Assembly (NCBI RefSeq): GCF_029945705.1
Contig: NZ_JAQSDC010000039.1
Coordinates: forward strand, 1 to 64,000
Reading direction: 5' to 3'
Source: Methylotenera sp.
GTDB taxonomy: Bacteria > Pseudomonadota > Gammaproteobacteria > Burkholderiales > Methylophilaceae
Length of the DNA stretch: 64,000 nucleotides
Positions 10,202 to 19,633 of this stretch are shown here, piece by piece. A program made the translations under genes and the position numbers. How positions within the stretch are numbered: position 1 is the stretch's first letter; every line of letters starts with the position of its first letter. A model generated the notes under the pieces. That model was not told where the DNA came from. It worked only from the letters and a program-made list of their open reading frames with translations, and did not search any database.

Positions 10202-12400
10202 ATGGAAACCGAATCTACATTACTCACTGGCCTTAATAATAAGCAACTAGAAGCTGTTACCCTGCCGCAACAATCTGCGTTGATTTTAGCGGGCGCAGGG
10301 AGCGGCAAAACACGCGTTCTCACAGCGCGTATCGCATGGTTGATTCAAACTGGACAAGTTTCGCCTACGGGTTTATTAGCCGTGACATTTACCAATAAAG
10401 CCGCTAAAGAGATGCTCACACGTATTACGGCATCATTGCCAATCAATACGCGTGGTATGTGGGTTGGCACATTCCACGGACTTTGTAATCGCTTATTGCG
10501 CGCTCACCATCGCGAAGCTGGTTTACCTGCAAGCTTTCAGATTTTAGATATTGCAGACCAATTATCTGTGATTAAGCGCTTGATGAAACTCATGAATGTC
10601 GATGATGAAAAGTTTCCGCCTAAGCAAGTGCAAAACTTTATCAATGGCTGCAAAGACGAAGGTCTACGCGCGCATGCAGTAGAGGCTTACGATCCGCACT
10701 CTACCAAGATGCGCGAGATTTTTGATGAATACGACAAGCAATGCCAACGCGATGGCGTGGCTGACTTTGCAGAACTTCTATTACGTTGTTACGAGCTATT
10801 GGAGCGCGACGCTAATATCCGCGGCCATTACCAAAGCCGTTTTAAATACATATTGGTCGATGAGTTTCAAGATACTAACCGCCTACAATATTTGTGGCTT
10901 AAACTGCTCGCGGGTGAAGACAATTGCATGTTCGCAGTAGGTGATGATGACCAATCCATCTATGGTTTTCGTGGCGCACGCGTAGGCAATATGCGCGATT
11001 TTGAGAGGGATTTCAAAGTACAGAATGTAGTAAAGCTAGAAGAAAACTATCGCTCTCATAGCAACATTCTAGATGCCGCCAATGCGATTATTTCGCACAA
11101 CAATAATCGCCTAGGTAAAAACCTATGGACGAGCGCAGGCGCAGGCGAACCTGTACGTGTGTACGATGCTTATAATGACACTGATGAAGCGCAATTCATT
11201 GTTGATGAAATTAAAATGCTACATTGCGAAGGCACGTCATTAGGCGAAATCGCCCTGCTCTATCGCTCGAACGCCCAATCACGCATCTTGGAGCAAGCGC
11301 TGTTTAACGCTAACTTGCCTTATCGCGTGTATGGTGGCTTACGCTTCTTTGAACGCGCCGAAATTAAACATGCGCTCGCTTATATGCGCTTAATTGCCAA
11401 TGCAAATGATGACACGGCATTATTACGCGTCATTAACTTTCCCACACGCGGCATCGGTGCACGTAGTCTAGAGCAGTTACAAGAAGTAGCTCGCGCAGAA
11501 AACTGTAGTATCTGGCAAGCGGCGATTAACAAGGTTGGCAACGGTAAACTTGGTGCTAAAGGCATTGAAGGCTTTGTCGCCCTGATTAGACAAATGGTAG
11601 ACAATGCTTATGGCATTAGCCTGCGTGAACTGACTGAGTTAGCCATCACTATGTCTGGCCTAACCGCCCATTATGAAAATGACAAAGAAGGTGAAGACCG
11701 CATAGAAAACTTGAAAGAGTTGGTGACAGCGGCTGTGTCGTTTACCAACAAAGATTTTGGCAACCACAACAATGTGGATGGCGAAACTGATCAAGACTTA
11801 CTAACACAATTTTTAAGCCACGCCAGCTTAGAAGCTGGTGAACACCAAGCAGACGTGGGCCGTGAAGCTTTACAGTTGATGACGGTACACGCCTCGAAAG
11901 GCCTTGAGTTTAAAGCTGTATTTATTAGTGGTCTAGAAGAAGGCTTATGCCCGCATGAGCAGAGTTTGTTTGAGAATGCTGGCTTAGAAGAAGAGCGCCG
12001 CTTGATGTATGTAGCCGTCACCCGCGCTAGACAGCGACTGTACTTAAGCCACGCGCAAAGCCGCATGTTGCATGGCAAAGTGCGCTACGGCATTCCATCG
12101 CGCTTTTTAGATGAAATCCCAGAAGAACTACTCAAACGTTTAAACAGCAAACCTGCCGCTAGGTCTGGCAGTAACCGTGACTACAGCGAGCTGCCAGCCA
12201 TGATGAGTAAGCAACAAAGCAGTACCCAGAAAAACGCCATGCCGTGGAAAATCGGCCAGCAAGTTGCACATACTAAGTTTGGAAATGGTGTGGTAGTAAG
12301 TTACGAAGGCAACGCCAACGACATGCGTGTACAGGTAAACTTTGGCCGTGAAGGTTTGAAATGGTTAGCGCTGGAGTTTGCTAAACTCACTCCGATTTAG
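10202..12400 (+). CDS. uvrD: DNA helicase II (UvrD)
   Basis: Superfamily 1A 3'-5' helicase for nucleotide-excision and mismatch repair in the cytosol. Walker A AGAGSGKTR lies near residues 31-39, motif II DEFQDTN near 220, and the Q-motif LNNKQLEAV near the N-terminus. The C-terminal Tudor-like domain (HTKFGNGVVVSYEG, about 690-715), which binds RNA polymerase in the E. coli protein, is present. Length 732 is standard. The ATG at 10202 has only a weak ribosome site. Downstream, a GC hairpin at 12411-12435 precedes the convergent membrane-protein gene. Confidence 0.96.
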   Translation: METESTLLTGLNNKQLEAVTLPQQSALILAGAGSGKTRVLTARIAWLIQTGQVSPTGLLAVTFTNKAAKEMLTRITASLPINTRGMWVGTFHGLCNRLLRAHHREAGLPASFQILDIADQLSVIKRLMKLMNVDDEKFPPKQVQNFINGCKDEGLRAHAVEAYDPHSTKMREIFDEYDKQCQRDGVADFAELLLRCYELLERDANIRGHYQSRFKYILVDEFQDTNRLQYLWLKLLAGEDNCMFAVGDDDQSIYGFRGARVGNMRDFERDFKVQNVVKLEENYRSHSNILDAANAIISHNNNRLGKNLWTSAGAGEPVRVYDAYNDTDEAQFIVDEIKMLHCEGTSLGEIALLYRSNAQSRILEQALFNANLPYRVYGGLRFFERAEIKHALAYMRLIANANDDTALLRVINFPTRGIGARSLEQLQEVARAENCSIWQAAINKVGNGKLGAKGIEGFVALIRQMVDNAYGISLRELTELAITMSGLTAHYENDKEGEDRIENLKELVTAAVSFTNKDFGNHNNVDGETDQDLLTQFLSHASLEAGEHQADVGREALQLMTVHASKGLEFKAVFISGLEEGLCPHEQSLFENAGLEEERRLMYVAVTRARQRLYLSHAQSRMLHGKVRYGIPSRFLDEIPEELLKRLNSKPAARSGSNRDYSELPAMMSKQQSSTQKNAMPWKIGQQVAHTKFGNGVVVSYEGNANDMRVQVNFGREGLKWLALEFAKLTPI

Positions 12401-12410
12401 AACTAATCAA

Positions 12411-12435
12411 CACGCCACTTAATTTAAGTGGTGTG
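12411..12435. terminator. Weak stem-loop between convergent uvrD and membrane-protein gene
   Basis: CACGCCACTTA / TAAGTGGTGTG form an 11-bp stem with one G.T pair around a three-base loop. There is no T run on the uvrD side, so termination is only possible, not shown. Confidence 0.4.
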
Positions 12436-12437
12436 TG

Positions 12438-13175
12438 CTAATCTGCTGTTTCTGTGATGTTAAAAACATCCACGTAACTAGTATACAAACTGGTCATCAT
12501 CACGGGTATAGCAACGACTAACCCTAAGCCAAATGGAATAATCGCCACCACTAATATCAGCATAAAAATCAAACCGTATAATAAAAACGGCAGCATATTT
12601 TTTAGACAAGCAATAAAGCTCAACTTCATCGCTTCTAATACTTTAAGATTGTGTAATCCAATCAGTACTGGTGCATACCAGTAAGCCATTAATATCGGCA
12701 GTATAAAAAGCATAGCGGTTAACATCGGCAACACCATGGCGTTGGCTTGCGCTGGGCTAACTTCTTGTCCTTTCATTAACAACTCAATGGTGTCTTTATC
12801 CAGAGTTAAAACCACCATCACCATAATCATTAGCAGGCTCAGCATGTAAATACCGCCTACTGAAATGAGTTGCGCGGTATTTTTCTTAAAACCTTCAAAT
12901 AAATGGTTGATTTCTAAATCTTGTTTTAGAACGAGTGCTTTACAACCCCACATCATGCCTGCGGCAAAGACAGGGGCTAATAAGGTGCTGACCACAGAGC
13001 CAATCACGGGGATGAGTGAGATGGGAATAATGATTGCTAAATAAATCAGCAAAATCACAATCCACATCACTGGGTTAGCTTTAAATAAATTAAAGCCGCT
13101 CACAATCCAAGCCCAAGCATTGCCTGCGGGTACCTGACGGCTTTCTAAAGAGGTATTGATTGAGTTCTCGGTCAT
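12438..13175 (-). CDS. BPSS1780-family integral membrane protein
   Basis: A 245-residue inner-membrane protein with about six hydrophobic helices (near 38-58, 60-80, 115-135, 148-170, 185-205 and 205-230). The N-terminal stretch VPAGNAWAWIVSGFNLFKANPVMW is the conserved opening of a betaproteobacterial family named after Burkholderia BPSS1780. Its function is unknown. It lies 11 bases downstream of thrB on the same strand, an arrangement I recall from many betaproteobacteria, so the two are probably cotranscribed. No catalytic motif is visible. Confidence 0.85.
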   Translation of the reverse strand: MTENSINTSLESRQVPAGNAWAWIVSGFNLFKANPVMWIVILLIYLAIIIPISLIPVIGSVVSTLLAPVFAAGMMWGCKALVLKQDLEINHLFEGFKKNTAQLISVGGIYMLSLLMIMVMVVLTLDKDTIELLMKGQEVSPAQANAMVLPMLTAMLFILPILMAYWYAPVLIGLHNLKVLEAMKLSFIACLKNMLPFLLYGLIFMLILVVAIIPFGLGLVVAIPVMMTSLYTSYVDVFNITETAD

Positions 13176-13186
13176 GATATTTTTCT

Positions 13187-14149
13187 CTAAATTGACTCAG
13201 CTAAACTAGTGCGTAATTTCAGGATTCTTTGAAAATGGTTAGGGTCTTTTGCATGCGTCAACTCACCCGCTTGCGGATAGATTTGATCATACAAACGTGA
13301 CAACCAAAAACGTAAAGCAGCAATGCGTAGCAAGGCTGACCATGCAATATGTTCGGCTGAAGTAAATGGCCTAACCGCTTGGTAAGCATTGAACATAGCG
13401 TCTAGCCTAGATGCATCTAAACTACCATCGGCATTCACACACCAATCATTCACAGCAATCGCTAAATCGTAAGCAAGCACATCGTGGCAGGCATAATAAA
13501 AATCAATCAATCCGCCAATTTCATTGCCCTCGAACAACACATTATCTCGGAACAAATCCGCATGAATAACGCCCATTGGTAACAGTGTAGTATCAAACTC
13601 CGCTTGAAATGCTAAAGTCTCATTTAATAATTGCTGATCTGCCGTTGATAAATGCGGCAACACTTGAGTAGCGGCGTTAACACGCCAATCCAACCCACGC
13701 TGATTATGACTATCGTGTTGCGGAAATTCCGCTTCAAAAGATTGTCCGGCAATATGCATTTTTGCCAATACCGAACCCACAGCGCCGCATTGCATTACAT
13801 TTGGTGTTTCAATATCTTGCCCATTCAAGCAACTAATTAAAGCGGCAGGTTTACCGTTTAGCATGTGCAAACTAGCACCTGCTTTGTCTGCAATTGGCTT
13901 AGGGCAAGGTATACCGTGTGCTGCAAGATGGCTCATTAAATCAATAAAATATGGCAGCTCTTCTAAGGCATTGTGTTCAAACAAGGTCAGTACAAACTTA
14001 CTCTGGTTGCCATTATGTTGAGTCGTGACGAAGTAATTAGTGTTAGTAATGCCAGATGAAATACCTTTTAGTTCTACAAGTTCGCCTATCGCGTAATCTT
14101 GCAACCAAGTTTGTAATTGTGGAATGCTGACCGAGGTAAATACTGACAT
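13187..14149 (-). CDS. thrB: Homoserine kinase, APH-fold type
   Basis: Phosphorylates homoserine with ATP in threonine biosynthesis. This is the aminoglycoside-phosphotransferase-fold form used by many proteobacteria rather than the GHMP form of E. coli. The N-terminus matches the family (SISSGITNTNYFV). The catalytic loop is HADLFRDN (H196, D198, N203) and the metal-binding Asp is D216 (GLIDFYYA). Length 320 is normal. It is followed by the BPSS1780-family membrane protein and preceded by the DUF2782 gene, from which a hairpin at 14204-14234 separates it. Confidence 0.95.
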   Translation of the reverse strand: MSVFTSVSIPQLQTWLQDYAIGELVELKGISSGITNTNYFVTTQHNGNQSKFVLTLFEHNALEELPYFIDLMSHLAAHGIPCPKPIADKAGASLHMLNGKPAALISCLNGQDIETPNVMQCGAVGSVLAKMHIAGQSFEAEFPQHDSHNQRGLDWRVNAATQVLPHLSTADQQLLNETLAFQAEFDTTLLPMGVIHADLFRDNVLFEGNEIGGLIDFYYACHDVLAYDLAIAVNDWCVNADGSLDASRLDAMFNAYQAVRPFTSAEHIAWSALLRIAALRFWLSRLYDQIYPQAGELTHAKDPNHFQRILKLRTSLAESI

Positions 14150-14203
14150 AGATTAGAGTGTTATAAAGTGATTAATGGGTAACTAGTCTTGGGAATGTTA
14201 AAT

Positions 14204-14234
14204 AAATAAAGAGGGCGATATACCCTCTTTATTT
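14204..14234 (-). terminator. Terminator after the DUF2782 gene
   Basis: AAATAAAGAGGG (14204-14215) and CCCTCTTTATTT (14223-14234) form a perfect 12-bp stem with a seven-base loop. It lies between the DUF2782 stop and thrB on the minus strand. The flanking A/T gives an imperfect U run. Confidence 0.75.
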
Positions 14235-14251
14235 AATACATTTTTGTTTTA

Positions 14252-14632
14252 TTAAAACCTAAAAATCGTCCACTTAGGAATACTCATAGGCTGGCTTGGG
14301 CCATCGTTCACCCAACCACCATTTTGGTCTTCTTTGTGCATGTAATAAGGCACCCCATGTGCTGGTGTAACTTTCATCATATAAAGCTGACCGTTGATGC
14401 GATACTCCTCAATCGTCTCACCTTTTTTCTTGATAATGGTGACTTGTGGTTCGTCGGCATTTTCATCACTACTCATGGCAGGTGGTGGAATGTCTTCTAA
14501 CGGTTGCAAGTCAGCAGGTGGCGTTTTAGCTTTAGGTGTTTCCGCAGCAGCCATTAAAGGCAGTTGCGCCACACCAAGCGCTAGCAAAAGTGCTATATTT
14601 TTCCAGATAATACTCTTAGAGATCTTACGCAT
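14252..14632 (-). CDS. DUF2782 periplasmic protein
   Basis: A 126-residue exported protein. The signal peptide covers about residues 10-29 (IALLLALGVAQLPLMAAAE). A Pro/Ala linker follows, and then the conserved DUF2782 core with EEYRINGQLYMMKVTP and the C-terminal YYMHKEDQNGGWVNDG. The function is unknown. The gene is a regular neighbour of polA and thrB in betaproteobacteria as I recall. Its own terminator follows at 14204-14234. Confidence 0.85.
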   Translation of the reverse strand: MRKISKSIIWKNIALLLALGVAQLPLMAAAETPKAKTPPADLQPLEDIPPPAMSSDENADEPQVTIIKKKGETIEEYRINGQLYMMKVTPAHGVPYYMHKEDQNGGWVNDGPSQPMSIPKWTIFRF

Positions 14633-14713
14633 GGTGTGACACCTATTCTTTAAAATTGAATCGAAACCTGATTTTCTGATTTTAGCAAATTACACACCAA
14701 TATAATGCATTTG

Positions 14714-15442
14714 CTATAAATAAAGCTGTACGCGTTCTTCATCTACAGACAACTTAAATCCACGTGTTTCATAATGTTTGAATATCGCTTCAACAACGGC
14801 TTTTGGCTCATCAATCACTTGAATTAAATCTAGGTCATCTGCCGAAATCATTTTTTCATCGACTAAAGTGGTTTTAACCCATTCTACCAAGCCACGCCAA
14901 AATGCTTCACCTACTAAGATAATCGGCATTTTCAAGCTTTTACCAGTCTGCACCAAGGTAATCGCCTCCATCACTTCATCCAGCGTACCAAAACCGCCTG
15001 GCATCACCACATAAGCACTGGCATATTTAACAAACATGACTTTACGCATGAAAAAATGCTTAAAATTCTGACTAATATCTTGATAAGGATTGCCCGTTTG
15101 CTCATGAGGCAACTCAATATTTAGCCCTATGCTCGGCGATTTTCCTGCAAATGCACCTTTGTTAGCGGCCTCCATAATGCCAGGGCCACCACCCGAAATC
15201 ACACTGAATCCCGCATCACTTAATAATCGTGCGATTTCTTCAGTAAGCTTGTAATAAGGATGGTCAACTGGCGTGCGTGCGCTACCAAAAATAGAAACCG
15301 CTGGGGTAATTTCTTTCAGGCGCTCCGTGGCATCCACGAATTCTGCCATAATCTCGAATGCATGCCATGACTCATGGCCAGTTTGATGTTGCCCACGCAC
15401 GTCTGGGTCAGCAAGTTTTGGAATTTTTTTTGTAAACGACAT
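14714..15442 (-). CDS. LOG/TIGR00730-family Rossmann-fold protein
   Basis: Member of the lysine-decarboxylase-like (LOG) family. Characterised relatives cleave nucleoside 5'-monophosphates, including cytokinin ribotides, to base and ribose 5-phosphate. The two signature motifs are present: GGGPGIMEAANKGA (about 90-103) and PGGFGTLDEVMEA (about 148-160), which carries the catalytic Glu. Length 242 fits the longer type-II bacterial form. It lacks a signal peptide. It is divergent from polA across a 184-base gap. True substrate here is unknown. Confidence 0.9.
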   Translation of the reverse strand: MSFTKKIPKLADPDVRGQHQTGHESWHAFEIMAEFVDATERLKEITPAVSIFGSARTPVDHPYYKLTEEIARLLSDAGFSVISGGGPGIMEAANKGAFAGKSPSIGLNIELPHEQTGNPYQDISQNFKHFFMRKVMFVKYASAYVVMPGGFGTLDEVMEAITLVQTGKSLKMPIILVGEAFWRGLVEWVKTTLVDEKMISADDLDLIQVIDEPKAVVEAIFKHYETRGFKLSVDEERVQLYL

Positions 15443-15626
15443 AATTTAATTCTCTTAATTTAGCCTTCTTATGTTTTATTTTTACCTTTAAAATTCAAAG
15501 GTTTAAGTGAGGCTAGGCGCAAAATTTTTTTAAGACGAGCCGCATATGGTTTATTATGCAAACGGCTTTAAAACATCAAGTAAAAATATAGCGCAACAAC
15601 GCATCACGACAACCTCTGGATTTTAT

Positions 15627-18413
15627 ATGAAAACTTTGTTATTAGTTGACGGTTCATCTTACCTGTATCGTGCTTTTCACGCTATGCCTGACTTAAGAAA
15701 TAGCCAAAATGAACCCACAGGGGCGATACAAGGTGTGCTCAACATGTTGCGCCGTTTACATAAAGATTATCCTAGCGATTATAGCGCCTGCGTTTTTGAT
15801 GCCAAAGGCAAAACGTTCCGTGATGATATTTATGCAGAATATAAAGCGAATCGAGCCAGTATGCCAGACGATTTACGTCTGCAAATTGAGCCTCTGCATG
15901 AAGCGATTAAAGCCATGGGTTGGCCGCTTATTGTAGAATCTGGCGTAGAAGCCGATGACGTGATTGGTGCGTTGGCAAAGCAAGCCGAGCGCGAAGGCAT
16001 TAGGACAATTATTTCCACGGGTGATAAAGATATTTCACAGTTGGTGAATGAACATATCACTGTTGTGAACACCATGCGCGACGCGTTTAGACGTACCGAT
16101 GACGTGCTGGATATTGCTGGCGTAGAAAATAAATTCGGCATTCCGCCTGGCTTAATGGTTGATTACCTAGTGCTGATTGGCGACACCTCAGACAACGTGC
16201 CTGGCGTCGACAAAGTTGGGCCAAAAACCGCGGTTAAATGGCTAAAAGAATATGGCTCATTAGATAATATTGTCGCCAACGCCGATAAAATCACAGGCAA
16301 AGTGGGTGAAAATCTGCGCGCTGCATTAGATTGGTTGCCGACTGCACGCGAGCTGATTACCATCCGTTGTGACGTAGGCATACAAGAGAACTTAAGCGAC
16401 CTCGCTCCACAAGCCATAGACAAAGCCAAACTAGCTGAGCTATTTGACCGTTTTGAATTTAAAAGTTGGCGCCGTGAACTGGAAAATATGCAGGATAACG
16501 CACCTGTTCCTACTTCAACCAATACGCCCGTAAAGTTTCCAAGCTCACAAATTCAACCGGCTCAAACTGCGGATATGTTTGCAGTGACGCAATTTACAGC
16601 GAACACCAGCCGCAACTTTGAGACTATTTTAACCAATGAACAACTCGATGCTTGGTTGTCAAAATTGCAAGCCGCAGAATTGATGTGTTTCGATACCGAA
16701 ACCACCTCGCTAGACCCAATGACGGCAAAAATTGTTGGCATGTCATTCAGTGTAGAAGCGGGTAGCGCGGCTTATTTGCCGCTAAAACATGATTACTTTG
16801 ATGCGCCAGAACAATTAAATTTTGCTGAAACTCTAGCAAAAATTAAACCTATTTTAGAAAACCCAGCCATTAAAAAAGTCGGGCAAAACTTTAAGTATGA
16901 CCAACACGTGTTAGCTAATCATGGCATTGCGCTTAATGGCATTACGCATGACACCATGTTGGAATCTTATGTGTTTGAATCGCACAAAACACATGGCATG
17001 GATGCGCTAGCTGAACGCCACTTAGGCATACAAACCATTTCATTTGAAGAAGTGGCAGGCAAAGGCGCAAAACAAGTCACGTTTAACCAAGTGACGGTAG
17101 AAGTTGCCAGCGAATACGCCGCAGAAGATGCCGACATTACGCTGCAACTACACCAAGCAATGTATCCACAAATCAGCAATGACGCCAAGCTAGACTTTAT
17201 TTATAGCCAAATTGAAATGCCAAGCTCGCAGATTCTATTCACCATAGAACGCAACGGTGTGTTGATTGACCGAGACATGCTGAATATTCAAAGCAATGAA
17301 ATTGGCGCGAAACTAGTGGCACTGGAAAACCAAGCTTATGAACTGGCTGGGCAGCCATTCAACTTAGGTTCACCTAAACAACTACAAGAGATTTTGTTTG
17401 ATAAACTTGGCATTAAGCCGACCAAAAAAACGCCATCTGGCGCACCAAGCACTGATGAAGACGTATTGCAAGAGCTCGCCTTAGATCATCCACTGCCTAA
17501 AGTATTATTAGAGTATCGCGGTTTGGCAAAACTCAAATCCACCTACACAGATAAACTGCCAAAAATGATTAATGCGCAAACAGGCCGCGTGCATACCAGC
17601 TATAACCAAGCGGTGGCAATTACTGGCAGATTGGCAAGCTCAGACCCTAACTTGCAAAACATCCCTGTGCGCTCAGCAGAAGGTCGTCGTATTCGTGAAG
17701 CTTTTATCGCACCAAGCGGCTCGCATATTGTTTCTGCCGATTACTCACAAATAGAGCTACGCATCATGGCGCATTTATCAAAAGATGAAGGCATGCTAGC
17801 CGCCTTTGCTAATAATGAAGATATTCACCGCGCCACCGCGGCTGAAATCTTTGGCGTAGAGCGCGAAAGTGTAGACAGCGAACAGCGCCGTTACGCCAAA
17901 GTCATTAACTTTGGTTTAATTTACGGCATGAGCGCATTCGGTTTAGCGCAAAATCTCAACATAGAACGCGACGCCGCAGCGAGCTATATTGAACGCTACT
18001 TCGCCCGTTACCCAGGTGTGCGTGAATACATGCAAAACACCCGAGAAATCGCCAAACAAAAAGGCTATGTAGAAACCTACTTCGGCCGAAGGTTATGGGT
18101 ACCAGAAATCAATAGCCCTAACGGCATGAGAAGAGCTGGCGCAGAACGCGCAGCCATCAATGCACCGATGCAAGGCACTGCGGCTGACTTGATTAAACTA
18201 GCAATGATTGCCGTAGCCAAATGGCTACAAGACGAAAAACTCGCAACAAAACTCATCATGCAAGTACACGATGAATTGGTGCTAGAAGTGCCCGATATTG
18301 AACTGGAACTGGTAAAACAAAAACTGCCAGAATTAATGCAAAGTGTGGCTAAGTTAGATGTGCCTTTGTTAGCGGAGGTGGGTGTAGGTAGTAACTGGGA
18401 AGCTGCACATTGA
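15627..18413 (+). CDS. polA: DNA polymerase I
   Basis: Replicative gap-filling and repair polymerase that removes RNA primers. The frame opens at 15546, but the ATG at 15627 gives the canonical start MKTLLLVDGSSYLYRAFHAM and a 928-residue protein, the same length as E. coli Pol I. Domains: 5' nuclease (about 1-290), 3'-5' exonuclease (about 320-510) and polymerase (about 520-928). Proofreading looks intact: FDTETTSLD (Exo I), KVGQNFKYDQHV (Exo II), YAAEDADIT (Exo III). Polymerase motif A is SADYSQIELR, motif B RRYAKVINFGLIYG and motif C QVHDELVLEV. Confidence 0.98.
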   Translation: MKTLLLVDGSSYLYRAFHAMPDLRNSQNEPTGAIQGVLNMLRRLHKDYPSDYSACVFDAKGKTFRDDIYAEYKANRASMPDDLRLQIEPLHEAIKAMGWPLIVESGVEADDVIGALAKQAEREGIRTIISTGDKDISQLVNEHITVVNTMRDAFRRTDDVLDIAGVENKFGIPPGLMVDYLVLIGDTSDNVPGVDKVGPKTAVKWLKEYGSLDNIVANADKITGKVGENLRAALDWLPTARELITIRCDVGIQENLSDLAPQAIDKAKLAELFDRFEFKSWRRELENMQDNAPVPTSTNTPVKFPSSQIQPAQTADMFAVTQFTANTSRNFETILTNEQLDAWLSKLQAAELMCFDTETTSLDPMTAKIVGMSFSVEAGSAAYLPLKHDYFDAPEQLNFAETLAKIKPILENPAIKKVGQNFKYDQHVLANHGIALNGITHDTMLESYVFESHKTHGMDALAERHLGIQTISFEEVAGKGAKQVTFNQVTVEVASEYAAEDADITLQLHQAMYPQISNDAKLDFIYSQIEMPSSQILFTIERNGVLIDRDMLNIQSNEIGAKLVALENQAYELAGQPFNLGSPKQLQEILFDKLGIKPTKKTPSGAPSTDEDVLQELALDHPLPKVLLEYRGLAKLKSTYTDKLPKMINAQTGRVHTSYNQAVAITGRLASSDPNLQNIPVRSAEGRRIREAFIAPSGSHIVSADYSQIELRIMAHLSKDEGMLAAFANNEDIHRATAAEIFGVERESVDSEQRRYAKVINFGLIYGMSAFGLAQNLNIERDAAASYIERYFARYPGVREYMQNTREIAKQKGYVETYFGRRLWVPEINSPNGMRRAGAERAAINAPMQGTAADLIKLAMIAVAKWLQDEKLATKLIMQVHDELVLEVPDIELELVKQKLPELMQSVAKLDVPLLAEVGVGSNWEAAH

Positions 18414-18436
18414 TATAATCAATACTAAATATTTTT

Positions 18437-18463
18437 AAAAAAATAGGAGCAGAAGCTCCTATT
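18437..18463 (-). terminator. Terminator after the minus-strand PEP-CTERM gene
   Basis: AATAGGAGC (18442-18450), loop AGAA, GCTCCTATT (18455-18463). On the minus strand the 9-bp stem runs into seven T (18437-18443). It sits between the convergent polA and the PEP-CTERM gene. Confidence 0.85.
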
Positions 18464-18494
18464 GTTGGCCATCAAACCTAGACTTAAACTAGAC

Positions 18495-19229
18495 CTAACT
18501 GTCTTTTCTACGGCGAGCCATATAGCCCATAAAACCCAATCCAGCTAAGAACATGGCATAAGTTTCTGGTTCTGGGACAGGTGATTTAACTTGCTCTAAT
18601 GAGCCAACAGTGAAATTATCAAATACGAAAGCATCATTTCCATTAGAAGTATTGCCAAATGTAATGCTGGTAAAGGTATCTGCGTCAGAAACTATGCCCC
18701 AGAACAACACGCTACCGCCCAAACCATTTAAAGTGTTTCCAACATTAAAAAACTGGTTTAATCCACCACTTGTTGTTAGCGTTACTTGACCATTAAAGTC
18801 ACCTATATCTACGCCATAGAAACCGAATGCGGCAACTGGATTACTAAAGGTTAAACTTAACTCACCTCTAGTCTCGTAGTAACTATCAACACCATTACCA
18901 TCAGGGTCACCAGAAACTCCATAACGACCTGCGCCATTGGTTACTCCATTTGCAGTGCTCATCACGCTGCCTCCAGATAATGTTGCGGTAACACTAGCCC
19001 CAACAAAGTTAACTGCTGGATTAGTCGTACCATCAGTAAAAGCCTCAAAGTTCTCAACGCCTGGATTGATGAGTGATGATAAGAAATTAGCCTGAGTTGC
19101 ATTTGAATTGGGAGTTGAAGCTAATTTGATGCCTTCACCTAAACCTAAATCTTCCCCGAAGTAAGTAGTCACGGCGGCATTTGCACTAAATGAACTGCCT
19201 AGTAGCGCGATGAACAGAAGTTTTTTCAT
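18495..19229 (-). CDS. PEP-CTERM sorted exported protein
   Basis: Secreted protein of 244 residues. The signal peptide is residues 1-18 (MKKLLFIALLGSSFSANA). The body is a Gly/Asn/Thr-rich beta domain without a catalytic motif I know. The C-terminus has the full sorting signal: PVPEPETYAMFLAGLGFMG, a hydrophobic helix and the cluster ARRRKDS. Such proteins are cleaved and anchored by an exosortase and are linked to exopolysaccharide or biofilm matrix in this group. No exosortase gene is in the window. It is divergent from a second PEP-CTERM gene across 404 bases and ends at its own terminator. Confidence 0.93.
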   Translation of the reverse strand: MKKLLFIALLGSSFSANAAVTTYFGEDLGLGEGIKLASTPNSNATQANFLSSLINPGVENFEAFTDGTTNPAVNFVGASVTATLSGGSVMSTANGVTNGAGRYGVSGDPDGNGVDSYYETRGELSLTFSNPVAAFGFYGVDIGDFNGQVTLTTSGGLNQFFNVGNTLNGLGGSVLFWGIVSDADTFTSITFGNTSNGNDAFVFDNFTVGSLEQVKSPVPEPETYAMFLAGLGFMGYMARRRKDS

Positions 19230-19633
19230 GTTATATCCCTTAAAATAAACTACTTAAAAGTAAAATTGAATCGTCTTTTAGCAAAGACATTAAGCTGAAT
19301 ATTAAATATCACCTATCCTAAAAACAATCCCCAATTTGGGAGTAGTACCCGATAAACTTGTTACTTAATAACGGCAATCATTCAACTACAAATGAATACA
19401 TTCAATTGTTAAGTTATTCAATTTAGTAAAACCAAATATGACAAATCTAAACCTCACCCATCCGCCAAAAGAACTATAAAAATATACGGCTAATTAATTT
19501 CTCTGTCATTTATGGCATGCATCATAAGCACTGCTGATAGCTCTATGTCGCTCACGATTACTTGTATCGCACTTTGTTATATGTAGATATTTAATGTGAC
19601 GGCATTTATTCAATAAGTGCGTTTGGAGAATTT
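19230..19633. other. 404-base divergent intergenic region between two PEP-CTERM genes
   Basis: AT-rich, no credible gene or stable hairpin. It must hold the promoters of both PEP-CTERM genes. The features I noticed are CCCCAATTTGGG at 19329-19340 (a near-palindrome about 100 bases from the minus-strand gene), GGG-N7-CCC just beside it, and CTGTCATTTATGGCATGC at 19503-19520, which only partly resembles a Pho box. GGAG at 19625-19628 is the ribosome site of the plus-strand gene. Confidence 0.5.

Noticed and set aside
19503-19520. Pho box upstream of the PEP-CTERM/phoA unit
   Set aside because: CTGTCAT is present once, but the second half-site reads GGCATGC and does not fit the consensus. Not listed as a feature.
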